From NCBI RefSeq assembly GCF_037975245.1, contig NC_092567.1, positions 663,501-727,500 of the forward strand: a stretch of 64,000 bases of DNA, written 5' to 3'. Of this stretch, positions 13,201 to 25,076 are shown in pieces (the first letter of the stretch is position 1; every line of letters starts with the position of its first letter). The position numbers and the translations under genes were made by a program. The notes under the pieces are model-generated. The model made no database searches. It worked only from the letters and a program-made list of their open reading frames with translations, and was not told where the DNA came from. Source of the stretch: Apostichopus japonicus. Its lineage: Eukaryota > Echinodermata > Holothuroidea > Aspidochirotida > Stichopodidae.

Positions 13201-15302
13201 AACACCAAGGTTGTGTCCTACATAGCCCCCCCCCCCCCTCCAGCCTCCTACTTTTGATACGGTGCCTAACTTGAACTACGTAATAAGGTCTGCTTATATG
13301 CAAGATTCCTTACTTGCAGTAGAAGTTTCGCCCCATAGTAGTCTTTAAGCTGGAAGATATATTTCAGACTGCTAGAGATAAGGCCGTATGATAACAGCTA
13401 TCTAAATATACTCCAGCAACAATGAAATGATGATCTAACTCGTCAATCATTCAGAAGTCTGCAGCTAGATGAGTTTGACAGGTCGGAGCTGTTAACTAAT
13501 GTCATTCCTACCCTTCATAATTCACAGCACTGGCTTCCTGTTGAATCATGCATCAATTTCAAACTTCTTCTCCTCCAAACTTTCAAATGCAACCCCCCCC
13601 CCAGGACCCCCTTTGCCCCCAGGACCTGCTTACAGAGTCTTGTCCACAAGTACACCCCAACTGCGCTCTAGCACTATAGTTTTTGCTTGTTTCGCCTACT
13701 GTAGTCACTTAGTTAATTGTCATGGTGCTACTGGGTCATCTTATGCCTTTTTGTGGAGTATTCTTCCTTCACAAGTTAAATTTGCTGAAGCTCTGTCTAA
13801 TTTCAAAGCTCTAGTTAAGATTCCTCTTGTCTCAATGCTATCGTTTTCTTCTCAGATACAGTGTCCTCATTTCTCAGCATAAGGAGGCTTAAAGTTTGTG
13901 TTGCACTTAATGTTTAATAATGTTGTATTAATGTTATTCCTTTTCAGATATTGAAGGAGCTGTTAATGTCACACTGCATTTGTTATGGTGCATAGCAACT
14001 ATTTTCTAGACAAGTGGTTTGCTCTATTTGTGACAATTTAGTTATCTGCATTATCTGGTAAACTTTGTGGAAAGGGTATTTTAATTCAGCAACTGAAATT
14101 TGACACTTAAAAAAAAAATATTGAGCGTAATGCCTTTCAGAGTCACCATAAAAGAATCCAATCCAATCAAATCAATTGCATATCTTTAGTTTGTGATTCT
14201 ATATCGAATCTTCTAATCTTCTGTGTTAATCTTCTGTTTTAAGGATAAATCCAGTAACTGGTCGAGTAGAACCAGAGAGGCCAGATCCAATGGCAGGAAT
14301 GAGTGAAGAACAGAAAGAAATCCAAGCACACGAACTGGCAAGCATGATCACTAGAATGTCAAGGTACATTCACTCTTTGATTAACCTCCTCTATTACCAT
14401 GGAGTACCTGTCCTAATCCTGCCCCTGCCCCCACTCCTCGTTTGTAATGCCACGAGAGTTTTGACACTTGGCAGCAACCCATTGATCTTCTCCCCCTCAT
14501 CCTGCCCCCTCCCCCACTCCTCGGTTGTACTTGTAATGCCACTAGAGTTTTGACACTTGGCCGCAACCCATTGATCATCTCCCCCTAATCCTGACCCCCA
14601 CCCCTCATTTGTCATTTAATTAACACTAGTTTTGACATTTGGCGGCAACCCATTGGTCATCTCTACCTAACCCTCCCCCCTAACCCTCCCCCTATCCCTC
14701 ATTTGTCATTATAATGCCACTAGGCAACCCATTGATCATCTCCCACTAACCCTTCCCCCTAACCCTTCCCCACCCCTCGTTTGTCATTATAATGCCAATA
14801 GAATTATGTTGCTTGACTCTGCTTACTTTCCACAAGTTCATCCATCTTGGAGTTGAAGAGGCTCAAATGCAATCCTAAGATCAGCTCAGGGGGCTCCCCG
14901 ACACATCCAAAACCTATTGCTACCCAAAACCTTAACTGATAAGCATTGTGTATTGGCTTTCCTATAGAGAGAGTTCTTTATATGGTATTTGTGCTGTGAG
15001 ATATCTACACCCATCTTCATTGAACTAACACATGTCATGCCTGATTCAATTACTATGTATGGACAATGTAAAGGTAATTGTTTACCAGTGTGTTAATGAT
15101 ATTCAATATCCAATGTTACATATTCAAGGCATACCTACACTGTACAGTTATTTTGAATATCTCATTTTTCTGTTCATTTATCAGAGAGGGAGTCATCCAG
15201 CCCATGGCGGTCGGGGAGGATGGGAATCTCATTCCTCTCGAAGAGAGGTTGGCTGCGGCAGTCTTGGAGGAAACACCACCATCCTCAGATCCCGAAAACT
15301 GA
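1276..15302 (+). CDS. RIC8: RIC8 (synembryn), G-alpha chaperone and guanine nucleotide exchange factor, 15 coding exons
   Basis: Exons, all with GT-AG borders and matching phases: 1276-1365, 2343-2390, 3711-3903, 4684-4753, 5008-5086, 6944-6996, 7617-7827, 8372-8466, 8886-9048, 9344-9454, 10562-10623, 12186-12268, 12888-13032, 14244-14363, 15185-15302. They join to 546 codons plus TGA, close to the usual Ric-8 length. Family marks seen: HAQTFAF near residue 31, AVRILSREK in exon 3, KCLCNL in exon 4, [13 protein letters not shown] in exon 6, EILKAVFN in exon 7, KLVRLMT around 392, [10 protein letters not shown] at 425-434, an acidic stretch with [10 protein letters not shown] at 453-462, and INPVTGRVE in exon 14. 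In mammalian Ric-8A the matching acidic stretch is phosphorylated by CK2; here that is inference. Ric-8 proteins are cytosolic armadillo/HEAT-like proteins that fold nascent G-alpha subunits and promote GDP release. The ATG is the first in frame and starts MDAQVTAML. Introns carry minisatellites and LINE pieces. Confidence 0.95.
2905..3545. repeat. 33-bp minisatellite in RIC8 intron 2
   Basis: The unit is about 33 bases, containing TTGTGGTATACCTG and TGTTATACTA, with variants that add TATA or replace TATAC by GC. It degenerates after 3,380. Because 33 is divisible by three, long open frames (VVYLCYT-type) appear on the plus strand. They are an effect of the repeat and not genes. Confidence 0.9.
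5205..6165. repeat. 15-bp minisatellite with higher-order structure in RIC8 intron 5
   Basis: Tandem units of TGTGTCCTGTGTATG and close variants fill nearly 1 kb. A variant block starting near 5,303 (CATTTG, GTAGGTGTCC and two GTATATG units) is repeated about 495 bases downstream near 5,798. Another variant block near 5,430 recurs near 5,610. Open frames on both strands (CVCV or THIH repeats) are products of the 15-base period. Confidence 0.92.
6720..6800 (+). other. G-rich run with quadruplex potential in RIC8 intron 5
   Basis: The plus strand has several close runs of three to seven Gs separated by short spacers, ending in GGGGGGCCC. This fits the general pattern for a G-quadruplex on the transcribed RNA. 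No function can be assigned. Confidence 0.45.
7134..7299 (-). mobile_element. 5'-truncated LINE 3' end in RIC8 intron 6
   Basis: The minus strand closely matches the plus-strand segment 54,355-54,520. It reads from GTGTGAATGGGTTTAAGAAT through TCCTTGATGGGGACTTGA to a tail of CTAAA units. In the other copy the preceding sequence encodes a reverse transcriptase C-terminus, so this is a short truncated insertion of the same LINE family, antisense to RIC8. Confidence 0.75.
8438..8695 (+). repeat. Tandem duplication of the RIC8 exon 8 end and its splice donor
   Basis: The exon end GACAAGACAGATGAATTGTCC with donor GTAAGTGAC (GT at 8,467) reappears in the intron as diverged copies. Two of these keep an apparent donor, at 8,600 and 8,653; copies near 8,495 and 8,548 have lost it. 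The reading frame meets TAA right after the true donor, so use of a downstream copy would truncate the protein. Confidence 0.8.
10600..10800 (+). repeat. Tandem duplication of the RIC8 exon 11 end and its splice donor
   Basis: The sequence GACCTCAGAAATAAGTAAGTG spanning the exon 11 donor (GT at 10,624) is followed by units of about 58 bases. The second keeps GTAAGTG at 10,682. The third has CAGAAATAACTTAGG, so its donor is lost, and the fourth retains GACCTCAATAAGTG. Spacers share GCCGTAGTTGTGATTCCTG. Use of the second donor would introduce TAA at once. Confidence 0.82.
10846..12001. repeat. Minisatellite of 7- and 13-bp modules in RIC8 intron 11
   Basis: The array alternates CTGTACC and CTATTACTGTACC modules. 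A rare block with CCGTAGTACTG, CCCGATTAC and TTTACCC occurs at 11,181 and again at 11,703, so part of the array was duplicated as a unit of about 522 bases. A 392-codon open frame across it is made only of repeated [10 protein letters not shown]-like words and is not a gene. Confidence 0.93.
12761..12807. repeat. Three short units with core GCCCTCTGTAGA
   Basis: Three units of about 17 bases (GCGCCCTCTGTAGACAG-like) lie 80 bases before RIC8 exon 13. The core resembles part of the CTCF recognition sequence, but the match is incomplete, so a regulatory role is only a guess. Confidence 0.5.
13480..13885 (+). mobile_element. Degraded LINE reverse transcriptase C-terminus in RIC8 intron 13
   Basis: With frame changes the plus strand reads a typical C-terminal region of CR1/L2/Rex-type LINEs: [20 protein letters not shown] near 13,510, then LVHKYTPT near 13,640, and [20 protein letters not shown] near 13,760-13,820. 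Stops and poly-C slippage break it, so it is a fossil. Confidence 0.7.
14395..14800. repeat. About four imperfect units of roughly 105-115 bp in RIC8 intron 14
   Basis: Each unit contains GTAATGCCAC, TTTTGACACTTGGC and GCAACCCATTGATC followed by C-rich sequence with CCCC-TAA-CCC blocks. The copies differ by small indels. It begins about 30 bases after the exon 14 donor. Confidence 0.8.
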
Positions 15303-15769
15303 GTTTCATCATCCATAGCTAAGTCGATGAATGGTGGGAGAACTCTTTTAAGCTGCATGTCACGGGAGATTTTAGTCATTGCAGATATTTTAATGTTCTT
15401 TCCGGGGGGTTTGTTTTGCTACAGTTCATCTTTAGTGGCATAGCTAGCCCTTATCAACAGTTACATTGCTGCTAGCTAAACTCACTATAATATTAGCTGG
15501 CCAGGAGTGTGTGGTGGCATGGTACCCTTTTGGCACCAGCACAGGAAACCATCAAGGTTTATAGTTGATGTTTCCATCCTGCTCAGAATGCCAGTTGGAT
15601 CCTGCTGGTATTGTGACTGGTTCCATACTGGTATGTTTGGTGGTACAAGCTATGGGGGGGGGTGGGGTACATTCAGTCACCATTTCTGGCCCGTTGAGGT
15701 TCCTGTACTTGGGTCCACCACTAGTGCAATATTAGCTGTTTTCCTCAATGCAGTACTGTCAGTTCCATG

Positions 15770-17490
15770 AAAGTGGCATTGCCACTTCCATTGTTGGCAG
15801 GTTCTGTTACTGGTGTCATTGCTGGTTACATCAGCTCTACCAATTGAAGTTACATCCTGGTTACTGTTACCGGTTACAACCTGGTGGTAACATGATTGGT
15901 TCCATTGTTGAGATTGTTGGCAGGTTATGTTACTGGTATCATTGCTGGTTACATCAGCTCTACCAACTGAAGTAACATCCTGGTATTGTTACTGGTTACA
16001 ACCTGGTGGTAACATGATTGGTTACATTGTTGAGATTGTTGGCAGATTATGTTACTGGTGTCATTGCTGGTTACATCAGCTCGACATACTGAAGTTACAT
16101 CCTGGTTACTGTAACCAGTTACATCCTGGTGGTAGCATAATTGGTTCCATTGTTAAGATTGTTGGCAGGTCCTGTTACTGGTGTCATTGCTGGTTACATC
16201 AGCTCTACCAACTGAAGTAACATCCTGGTTACTGTTACCGGTTACATCCTGGTGGTATCATGATTGGTTCAATTAATTAGATTGTTGGCAGATTCTGTTA
16301 CTGGTGTCATTGCTGGTTACATCAGCTCTACAAACTGAAGTTACATCCTGGTTACTGTTACCAGTTACATCCTGGTGGTAACATAATTGGTTCCATTGTT
16401 AAGATTGTTGGCAGGTCCTGTTACTGGTGTCATTGCTGGTTACATCAGCTCTACCAACTGAAGTTACATCCTGGTTACTGTTACCGGTTACAACCTGGTG
16501 GTAACATGATTGGTTCCATTGTTGAGATTGTTGGCAGGTTATGTTACTGGTATCATTGCTGGTTACATCAGCTCTACCAACTGAAGTTACATCCTGGTTA
16601 CTGTTACCAGTTACAACCTGGTGGTAACATGATTGGTTCCATTGTTGAGATTGTTGGCAGGTTCTGTTACTGGTATCATTGCTGGTTACATCAGCTCTAC
16701 CAACTGAAGTAACATCCTGGTATTGTTACCGGTTACAACCTGGTGGTAACATGATTGGTTACATTGTTGAGATTGTTGGCAGATTATGTTACTGGTATCA
16801 TTGCTGGTTACATCAGCTCTACCAACTGAAGTTACATCCTGGTTACTGTTACCAGTTACAACCTGGTGGTAACATGGTTGGTTCCATTGTTGAGATTGTT
16901 GGCAGGTTATGTTACTGGTATCATTGCTGGTTACATCAGCTCTACCAACTGAGGTTACATCCTGGTATTGTTACCGGTTACAACCTGGTCGTAACATGAT
17001 TGGTTACATTGTTAAGATTGTTGGCAGGTTATGTTACTGGTGTCATTGCTGGTTATATCAGCTCTACCAACTGAAGTAACATCCTGGTTACTGTTACCGG
17101 TTACATCCTGGTGGTAACATGATTGGATTCATTGTTGAAATTGTTGGCAAGTTATGTTACTGGTATCATTGCTGGTTACATCAGCTCTACCAACTGAGGT
17201 TACATCCTGGTATTGTTACCGGTTACAACCTGGTCGTAACATGATTGGTTACATTGTTAAGATTGTTGGCAGGTTATGTTACTGGTGTCATTGCTGGTTA
17301 TATCAGCTCTACCAACTGAAGTAACATCCTGGTACTGTTACCGATTACAACCTGGTGGTAACATGATTGGTTCCATTGTTAAGATTGTTGGACGGTTCTG
17401 TTACTGGTGTCATTGCTGGTTACATCAGCTCTACGTTACTTCCCTGTACTGTTACCGGTTTCACCCTGGTGGTAACATGATTGGGTACAC
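15770..17490. repeat. 123-bp satellite, about 14 copies, behind the RIC8 stop codon
   Basis: The words GCTGGTTACATCAGCTCTAC recur at 15,821, 15,944, 16,066, 16,189 and 16,312, giving a 123-base period to about 17,490. Each unit has GGTTAC/GTAACC words that can pair with each other. 123 is 41 codons, so open frames run through several units. With a poly-A signal at 17,950 it may lie in the RIC8 3' UTR. Confidence 0.92.
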
Positions 17491-17949
17491 TTGAAGTAGT
17501 TACTCCTTACAACTGTATATATCATTCCCTACTATGTCACTGGGACCAATTTATCATCACTTACATCAATATGGACTCAACACTGCTTTTCTCACTGGTA
17601 ATAGATTTTCATCTCAGCTCATATGCTGGCAACTCAAATGCAATGCCTTTATTCATTGGTGGAGATCATCTATTAATAACAACAACTGATTTGGCAGATT
17701 ACTGTGCCTGTGAGAAAAAACTGTCACAGAGACAAAAAGATAATGTGCTTAAAGAAACTGTTAATATGTGAAGTCAGGGAAAGGCAGATTTCTTTCTGAG
17801 CCATCCAAAGATTGATTGAATATTTCTTTGTGAGCCATCCAACGATAGATTGAATATGTCATTCCACTGGAACAAGTGTGAGGTTTGAGATTTCATGCCA
17901 GTTCATGTACTTCATCATCACCAGTGTCAGGACAATTGATTTATTGGGC

Positions 17950-17955
17950 AATAAA
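17950..17955 (+). terminator. AATAAA, possible RIC8 polyadenylation signal
   Basis: The hexamer lies 2.65 kb after the RIC8 stop and beyond the 123-bp array. It is the clearest candidate I noticed on the plus strand there. An earlier variant signal could be used instead. Confidence 0.35.
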
Positions 17956-20900
17956 TGAACAAACCTTGCTTGAAAACAATTGTGTTAATATTAATATATG
18001 ATTTGTTGGTAGGATATTGTGCTCCTACTGTGACCTATTCAGTCTTAGAATGTTAAGATAGGTCGTTAAAGGCACTTACATTAGGTAGATGTTCTAAATA
18101 GCATTTACTAACTCTGAAATATTTGTTGAAACATTATAAGGTATAGTTTTGACATTCTGCATCATATGATTCCAGACATATCAATTGGTTTACCTGTTAA
18201 TATCTGAATGTCCTATATGTCTGATACCACACATTTATTCCTATTTCTTCGAAGGGATGAATGTTTGTGTATTTTACTCCATGAATTTGAACAGATTATA
18301 GCTTAAAACTTGGCTGAAAGTGTAAAATATTGTAATAGTTTCAGATTTGAACTTGTAAAAGCAGTAAGCATAGCTGGCTTTTCTTTGCGTTTTATGAATG
18401 CCAACAGTTAAGGTTATTGCACAGTTAGCTGACGTAATACTGTTCTTGGGTACATTATTTTAAATGTACGCTGTAATGGATTGTGAACATAGGACTGGTT
18501 ACATATTCTCTAATTGGAATAGTTCAACAATTTAGCATTTTGGAACTGTTAAATTCAACTGACTGTGTTCTTGTGTGCATTATTTCACATATAAGCTGTA
18601 TGGATTGGGAAAAGTTGGGACTGGTTGCATAACCCCTCATTGGAAAAGTTCACCAGTTGTTGAAATATTAACTTGGTTGACTATGGTTTTGTATAGATTA
18701 TTTCACATGTTAACTGGGGGGGGGGGGGGATCGTCTGGGAGTGTGCTTTGAAGCCAATCTAGGGGTATAACATTGAGTCATATGATTTTATACAGTGAGT
18801 CAGGAAGAATTGGAACACTCCTTTGGGCCCAGGATGCCCTCCATAAAAATGTTTATGTCCCCACCAAATCATTGAGGGGGAATTTTAAATTTGTTTGACT
18901 CCAAAAGTAAAGTGTGGATGTACTTGTTGTGTAGGACCTGATCTGTGCAAGAACCTTGTTGGATACTTTGAAGTCAGTAATGGTCCAAACCTTGATTTCC
19001 AGATATCGTGTCTTCACGATAACTCGCAAGTAAACATGTATGAACCTTCTCTGCAGGTAAAATGTAACCAAACTGTGTGGATGTCAAAGTCATTTGAGTT
19101 AAACAAGATGTCTCCCAAAGTTAAAGGATTGGTTCAGGTGTTTGACATGTCTATTTTGTATGAAAGAGCACAAAAAGACAAAAAGAACAGTGAAGAAACT
19201 ACCATGATAGCATGCTCTGTTAAGGAGATATGACTCTTTGAAGATATCAAAATTTCTTTGAAAACGACTGGTGTAGAAAGACTTACTGTGAGGGTGTGAC
19301 GTCACATCCTCACTTCCTTAACATTTGTGAATATATTTCTTTAAAAATTATTTACATTTTTTAACACATTTGAAAATAATATAATCAAAAATTCTTCAGA
19401 TGTTTAATCTCAAATACTTCCTTTGACAAATATGAGATCTCCTGACATATCTTTTGGTTGAAAGTCATGAAATCTCACAAAATGTTGAGAGAAAAAAACA
19501 AAGACTTTTCAGGAATGTGAGGATGTGACATCACAGCTAGTCAGATTTTAGCAGTTTCTACACAATCTGATAAAAGTTTACACTTGAATATCTCTTTAAC
19601 CGAAAACGATATTTGAACATTTTTTTCACCATTGTGTTTCTTTTATTGTCCTCTTTCATATAACATAAACATGTATGACAACTGAACCGATCCTTGGATC
19701 CGATCCTTGAACCGATCCTGTATGGACAAGCTTACTATTTAGGATCACACGAGTGTAAGAACATTGTCGATCACTTCAAGTCTACAATGGACAAAAGTCT
19801 GTCCGCAGTGATACATTCCATATACTCATGTAAAGTATAACAATGAATCTGGTTGTCTTTGCAGTTAGTGACATTTAATTAGTTTGCCTATGAAATCCAG
19901 CATATAAATTGGATGTTAAATGTGCTTGACAAAATGATCATAAAAACAAGCTGTTTTTGTGTGTAAATCTAGCTATTTTAGGCCTTGAATAATGTTTATG
20001 TGTATATCAGGAAAGTTGAATAAATAAATGGTTATTGGCGGTCAGACGTAACTTCTGTTTGACAGCAGCACGTAATGATGTGCAATTTTTGAAATTGTGA
20101 CTAAATCTGTTTCCATCGAAAGTAAATATTAGTTGTTGCAGTAGAAATTTAATGAAACAAAAAAATTCATGTGGTTGAGTTAAGATAAAAGGGACGTTTA
20201 TCGGAATCATCTCTTCAGCGCGAAAAGGTTATCGGGGGAAAATAATATTCAGACAATTAATTTAGCTGAATTTTGAAATATTAGATGATTGGCACAGTAT
20301 CTATTTGTAATATGTCTCATTACGCAATAACTCATTAATACCTCACTGAAAAATGAGACAAAGTGATTAAAAAGTTGGCTTTTGAAGAAAAAAAAGTCCT
20401 TGAGTTAGGTGTAAAAGTCTGACTTTTCTTCCATATGAGTGGCGTATTGTTTACCAATAGACAATCTCTTCAAAGAGGAGTTTAAGGTTTTCGACTACAA
20501 GTTTTACATTAGATTGCCTTTTTGTGTTTTTATTTTGTACGTTGTTTCAATAATCCACGAATAAAGCCCATCGAAACCTTTTTCTAAATGCACATAAGTT
20601 ACAAAATGAGAATCAGTAAACATTTGTCACTTTGCATTGGCATTCTGACATGAAACATACAGGAATCGGATCATTCCACAAATTTTTAATAAAAAGTAGG
20701 CTAAAGACCTAGATGTGATGTGCTTAAAAGTGACTCGAGCTAAGTTTAAGCCTTGCCAAATTATTGATTTTACATTTTGCATATATAACCATTGTTAATT
20801 ATTCTGTAAATATGGTAAATAAGTGGGCATGATTTTTTTTCATAACACCCCCTCCTTACCCTCCTTGCTTTTATATTTCATATATTTCATGCGTGCTGGT

Positions 20901-22350
20901 AGATCTTGTTCTTATAAGATATTTTATTTCTGCCTCCTAAAGAGGTTGCTTCAATATAATATGTTGGTGCACATACCAAGTGTTACAAGCATTTCCCTTC
21001 CTGGTCATTTGAAGTTATCGCTTCCAAATGTGGCTCAAGGATATTAACATATCTTATTGAAGCAGGCATGAGCTTTTTCCGCGAATTCGTGGAATATGCG
21101 TGATTTCTTTTCTACCTATTATCCTTACACACTGTAGCATACGCAAACTGGAGCCTATACCGCAATTTTTGCAAAGTTCGTGTTTTTTTTTTATTACCCC
21201 AGGCTCATCCCTGTTGAAGCCTATTGAGGACAATATCCGGCGTTTTCTCCTTCATTAGGAAACTGCTGCTACTATATCCCGATAGTCCAGAGGAATGTTG
21301 TAACACTTTGTATGTTGAAAGAGGAACACATTGATAAGTATCTTGGTGAAATTTGGATTCGAGATCACAACAATTGATGTTGACTCGTTATGTACTCAAA
21401 CAGTGCGATTTTGTTGCCAGTGTGCGACTGTCTATACCTGCTTGGGCACAATCTGTGATAATTTCAATTCTCAATATCTCGTTAACGGCTATGTAGAATT
21501 GCCTGCAAATTTCAATTAGGATACTTAGCAGGGGCTTCTCTTTCATTAGTTAAAAGATAATTTTCGTCTGGATTATTTTTTGTTGTTGAACACCACAATA
21601 TGCATGAGAAAGTTCTCGGTTAATAATGACTGCAATGAGTGCCGCCTGTGTTGCATGGTTTTTTTCACCACAGAGGTTAAAAATTGAGGATTTTGTTCTT
21701 GTTTTTAAAAGTTATCAAAAAGCTTAGATGATCTCCTGACATGCCAAAGATACCAAACACCTCTGATAAGTGAAGGGGAAACTGTAATATATGGTCCGTG
21801 AAACGATTTGGCTCATAAGGCGTTTCATGCCGGGAATTGTTTACGAAAAACCGGCTTTCTTTTCTAAAGAGACTGAGTTTCAATTCATTTTGAGTACTTC
21901 GAAAAGTTTGAAGTTCCTCTGAGAACAGTCCTTCTGACCCATTGACATCTTGTCCTACATTTTGTCCTACGTGAAATGTCCTATGTGACATCTTTGTCCT
22001 ACATTGTTAATTTCGTGAAGCCGTTTTTTTTTATATATTTTTTTTTATCTTTTCGTATATTTTGGAGTACCTCAACTGTCAACCAGGTTATGGATTATGT
22101 ATCTTTCCAACTAACTTAATTTCAGCTCCATATCTCTGTCATCCGAATATATTACACTTTGTGTTACAAACATTTCCTTGAATTCCTTTGTGAAATTCCG
22201 GCAAAATAACGTATGGTATTTTTATTTTTGGATCAAGAATTTGAAACCCTATAGAGTATTTCCTATATTTTTTGGGGGACAAAAAAAAGTTATGCCCTTA
22301 GAAGTCTGGAGAGGTTTCAGATGTGACGTCATTTTGTACGCGATTTTTTG
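17956..22350. other. Intergenic region, no supported gene
   Basis: I see no exon series. Segments at 18,930-19,020 and 19,745-19,800 share diverged words (TGCAAGAAC / TGTAAGAAC, then ACTT-AAGTC), so they are copies of a dispersed repeat. A run of 13 Gs lies at 18,716-18,729. The open frames at 18,895-19,233 (plus, 112 codons) and 21,677-21,991 (minus, 104 codons) match no family I recognise and show no splice context. Confidence 0.6.
19289..19312. other. Near-perfect palindrome centred on a CRE-like TGACGTCA
   Basis: Twenty-four bases around TGTGACGTCACA read almost the same on both strands, with one mismatched pair. Related words occur at about 19,520 (GATGTGACATCAC) and 22,320 (GATGTGACGTCA), which suggests part of a dispersed repeat and not a lone regulatory site. 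Confidence 0.5.
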
Positions 22351-22356
22351 ACTACA

Positions 22357-22468
22357 ATAAAGTAAACTATAAGATATGTCATCATGCTTTGTAAAGTTTG
22401 TTATATATAGTAATAAAGTAAACTATAAGATATGTCATCATGCTTTGTAAAGTTTGTTATATATAGTA
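22357..22468. repeat. Two identical 56-bp direct repeats
   Basis: The segment beginning AATAAAGTAAACTATAAGAT and ending TTATATATAGT occurs twice head to tail with no difference that I can see. This marks a recent duplication. Confidence 0.85.
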
Positions 22469-22749
22469 ATAAACGTAATAAATGGCAGAAAATAAATTTC
22501 GCATCTCTGCTTTCATCTGAATCGACGTATTAGCTAGTCATCAGGGTTATTACATTTAGTAGTAGCTGTGTTAACTGTGTATACGTACAATCTGTTGCAC
22601 AATCATTATATATCCATCCGTCCATCCATGTGGGGAATGTTCAATGAACGGACGAAACCGCAGAGGGTCGCAATAGTCCACGATGTCCATGATGATGCTT
22701 AGTGTTTCAGCAGGTATATATATGTAAACAAAACCCGGGCAACGTCACC

Positions 22750-23665
22750 CCTCCCCCCCCCCCGCCAAAATAGAAATATCATGATTGTAAATTTCTGTAA
22801 TTTTTGGTTTTGATGATAATCGTAACCTATGCATTCGTGCAGGCGGGAGTGTTCTGTGTGTATGTGTGTGTGTGTGTGTATGAGTACCACATTGAGTAGA
22901 AGAACCATATTGTTTTGTGGAGCGGTCAGAAAACGTTGTAAACACGATATCTCAAGGAGGTAAGCTCTCCCACCGACCAATATTTGATGTATTAATGTTT
23001 GGTGTATATGGTGTACCACATTGAGTAGAAGAACCCAATTGTTTTGTGGGGAGGTCAGAAAATGTAAACACGATACCTCGAGGAGGTATGTATGTGGAGT
23101 ATGTAGTTGGTACACGTTCAGTGCAAGATTTTGGAGGAGGCTAATGGCAATTAGAAATGAGCTTATGGGCATCCGTAGAATCAGCACATTTAGGAGCGAA
23201 AGCCTATAGTTTATTGTGGAGGTCCAAGTCCACTTGGGGTCACTAGAGGTCAAACTGTGAAAACTTTGTAAACACGATAACTCAAGAAGGGAAGGTTGGA
23301 TTAATATCATTTAGTATGTAGTTGGTACAGGTTCAGTGCAAGATTTTATTGGGGTGAAAGGTCAGAGGCAAATTGTGGAAACTTTCTTTTATAAGTTACC
23401 GTATCTCCCACCGACCAGCCTATCAGATAACATGTGCGTTACGCCTCATACGAATAGGAGGCTATTGTCAATTAAAAAAAATGAGCTTATGGGCATCCGT
23501 AGATCCAGTAGCAACCTGGGAGGGTGTCTTTGAGGGATGTGGATTCATCGCCAGTAAGCTTGGACTAATAATATTTGGTGTATACAGTGTACCACATTTA
23601 GGAGCAAAAGCCAATAGTTTTTTGTGGAGGTCCAAGTCCACTTGGGGTCACTAGAGGTCACTTTA
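22750..23665. repeat. Degenerate dispersed repeat cluster with a TG microsatellite
   Basis: A (TG)n run lies at about 22,855-22,880. After it, blocks recur in shuffled order: GTACCACATTGAGTAGAAGAAC (22,884 and 23,014), GTAAACACGATA-CTC (22,940, 23,065, 23,270), GAGCTTATGGGCATCCGTAGA (23,158 and 23,484) and GGTCCAAGTCCACTTGGGGT (23,220 and 23,629). No coding content is evident. Confidence 0.7.
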
Positions 23666-24351
23666 AGAATAAAGTATTAAAGAGAAAGAACTGGAAGGAA
23701 ATATAAATATTTTAAAGGGGAAAACTTTAGACAGAAAGAAAGGAGACAAAGTGAGAGAGGTTTTCTAATGTTAAAACGTTACACAATTATTATTAAATAT
23801 CCATGTGTCCATAAACATACGGAACTGACTGTATACCGAGTAAAACAAATCTTAGGATGCCGAGTACGAAAATAACTTTAGATATGAATCCGTAGGTAAG
23901 TTCTATTACATTTGTTTTCCGGTCAATACATTATGTACATGGTTGCATTTTATAAACATCAATTTGCTCCAGATTCCCACCCTTTGTAATGTTCGTGGAC
24001 AACAATGAAGTTCTTATTCCTGTGAAATTGATGAAATACAGTTAAAGTTATTATTTTTAAAAGGTAATGATGATAAGAAACGATTCTTATAAGTGGAGGG
24101 GTGTACCCCTTCCCATTAAGATTTTTTTGAAGTAAAGGAATGCCTAGATGCAAAATGGTGCTATATTTTTCAATTTTGTAGGTTAAAATAAGCCTTTAAA
24201 AAAGTTACAACAATAATTTCCAGAAGCAACACTTGAATAAACTAAGGAAAGTGAAAAAAGTAAACAAAAATAGGCAAAAATATTTTTAGACTTGGATTTT
24301 AGTTAGTTTTCAAACATTTTGTGACTTCATGCTTGAAAAAATTGAAAACAC

Positions 24352-24726
24352 CTAAATAAAATCCACTAAAACATAGATGTTTACGAACAAGTCATGTCTA
24401 CGAGAGTAGGAGCCTACGTAGTTCGCTGCTTCTGGCAGCCACACCATCAATGGTATTTTTAGTTTCAAGTTTGGCCAAATCCTCTTTTCCACAGTCATCA
24501 ACAAGAACGCCTTAAGATGTTCTTGTGTCATTGTACTTCTCAAACGGTTTTTGATTCTCTTCAAGGCAGAGAAAGAACGTTCACATGCCACTTGTGACAC
24601 AGGTAGCGTTACCAGCAGCTTGTAGGCAAGCCCAATGATTTTGTAAGCATCGGTGAAAAGGTTCAACTTGAGGAGCACCTTGTTACAGCAGAGATCGAGG
24701 ACAGTCTTTACATGACTGATTCCCAC
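24352..24726 (-). pseudogene. hAT transposase C-terminal fragment
   Basis: The 124-codon open frame contains the hAT dimerisation signature: LLVTLPVSQVACERSFSALK followed by RIKNRLRSTMTQEHLKAFLL. In this family the domain closes the transposase (ZMYM1/DUF4371-type proteins). Nothing of the catalytic core is visible upstream; the flank at 24,780-24,860 is GC-rich with repeated GCCCACCGG. It is therefore a truncated remnant. Confidence 0.85.
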
Positions 24727-24958
24727 AGTAAGAAATATATTTCTACACAGCCCGTCTGTATTCTATTAACTCCTTTGAAAATGGGTTGTAAATTTTACCA
24801 GGTTCCCCAGCCCACCGGCCCATCGGGCCACCAGCCCACCGGGCATTGCCCAAATGCCCGTGTGGCCAGTCCGCTACTGCTTTCCACAGTATTCACCATA
24901 GTACCTGCCAGAACGTCGACTCGTCCGTATCATAGCATCTGTCATAGCCTACCTTCAA

Positions 24959-24964
24959 TTTATT
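24959..24964 (-). terminator. AATAAA polyadenylation signal of the LRR receptor gene
   Basis: On the minus strand AATAAA lies 113 bases after the TGA of the 19-exon gene, a normal distance for a short 3' UTR. Confidence 0.6.
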
Positions 24965-25076
24965 GAATATCCGTACGAACAAATATGTACAACGTTTCTG
25001 AAATGCCTTGAGTTTGACGATGTTACAAACACGGAGGAAAGAAATCAAATGGACAAGCTACATAACGATATTGCTA

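Noticed and set aside
17481-17771. 96-codon plus-strand open frame behind the 123-bp array
   Set aside because: It begins inside the last satellite unit and shows no conserved features; probably 3' UTR or intergenic sequence.
18895-19233. 112-codon plus-strand open frame
   Set aside because: Part of it is repeated in diverged, noncoding form at 19,745-19,800. No domain, splice context or promoter is visible.
21677-21991. 104-codon minus-strand open frame
   Set aside because: No recognisable domain. The upstream part is a local repeat of TTGTCCTACAT words; no other support.
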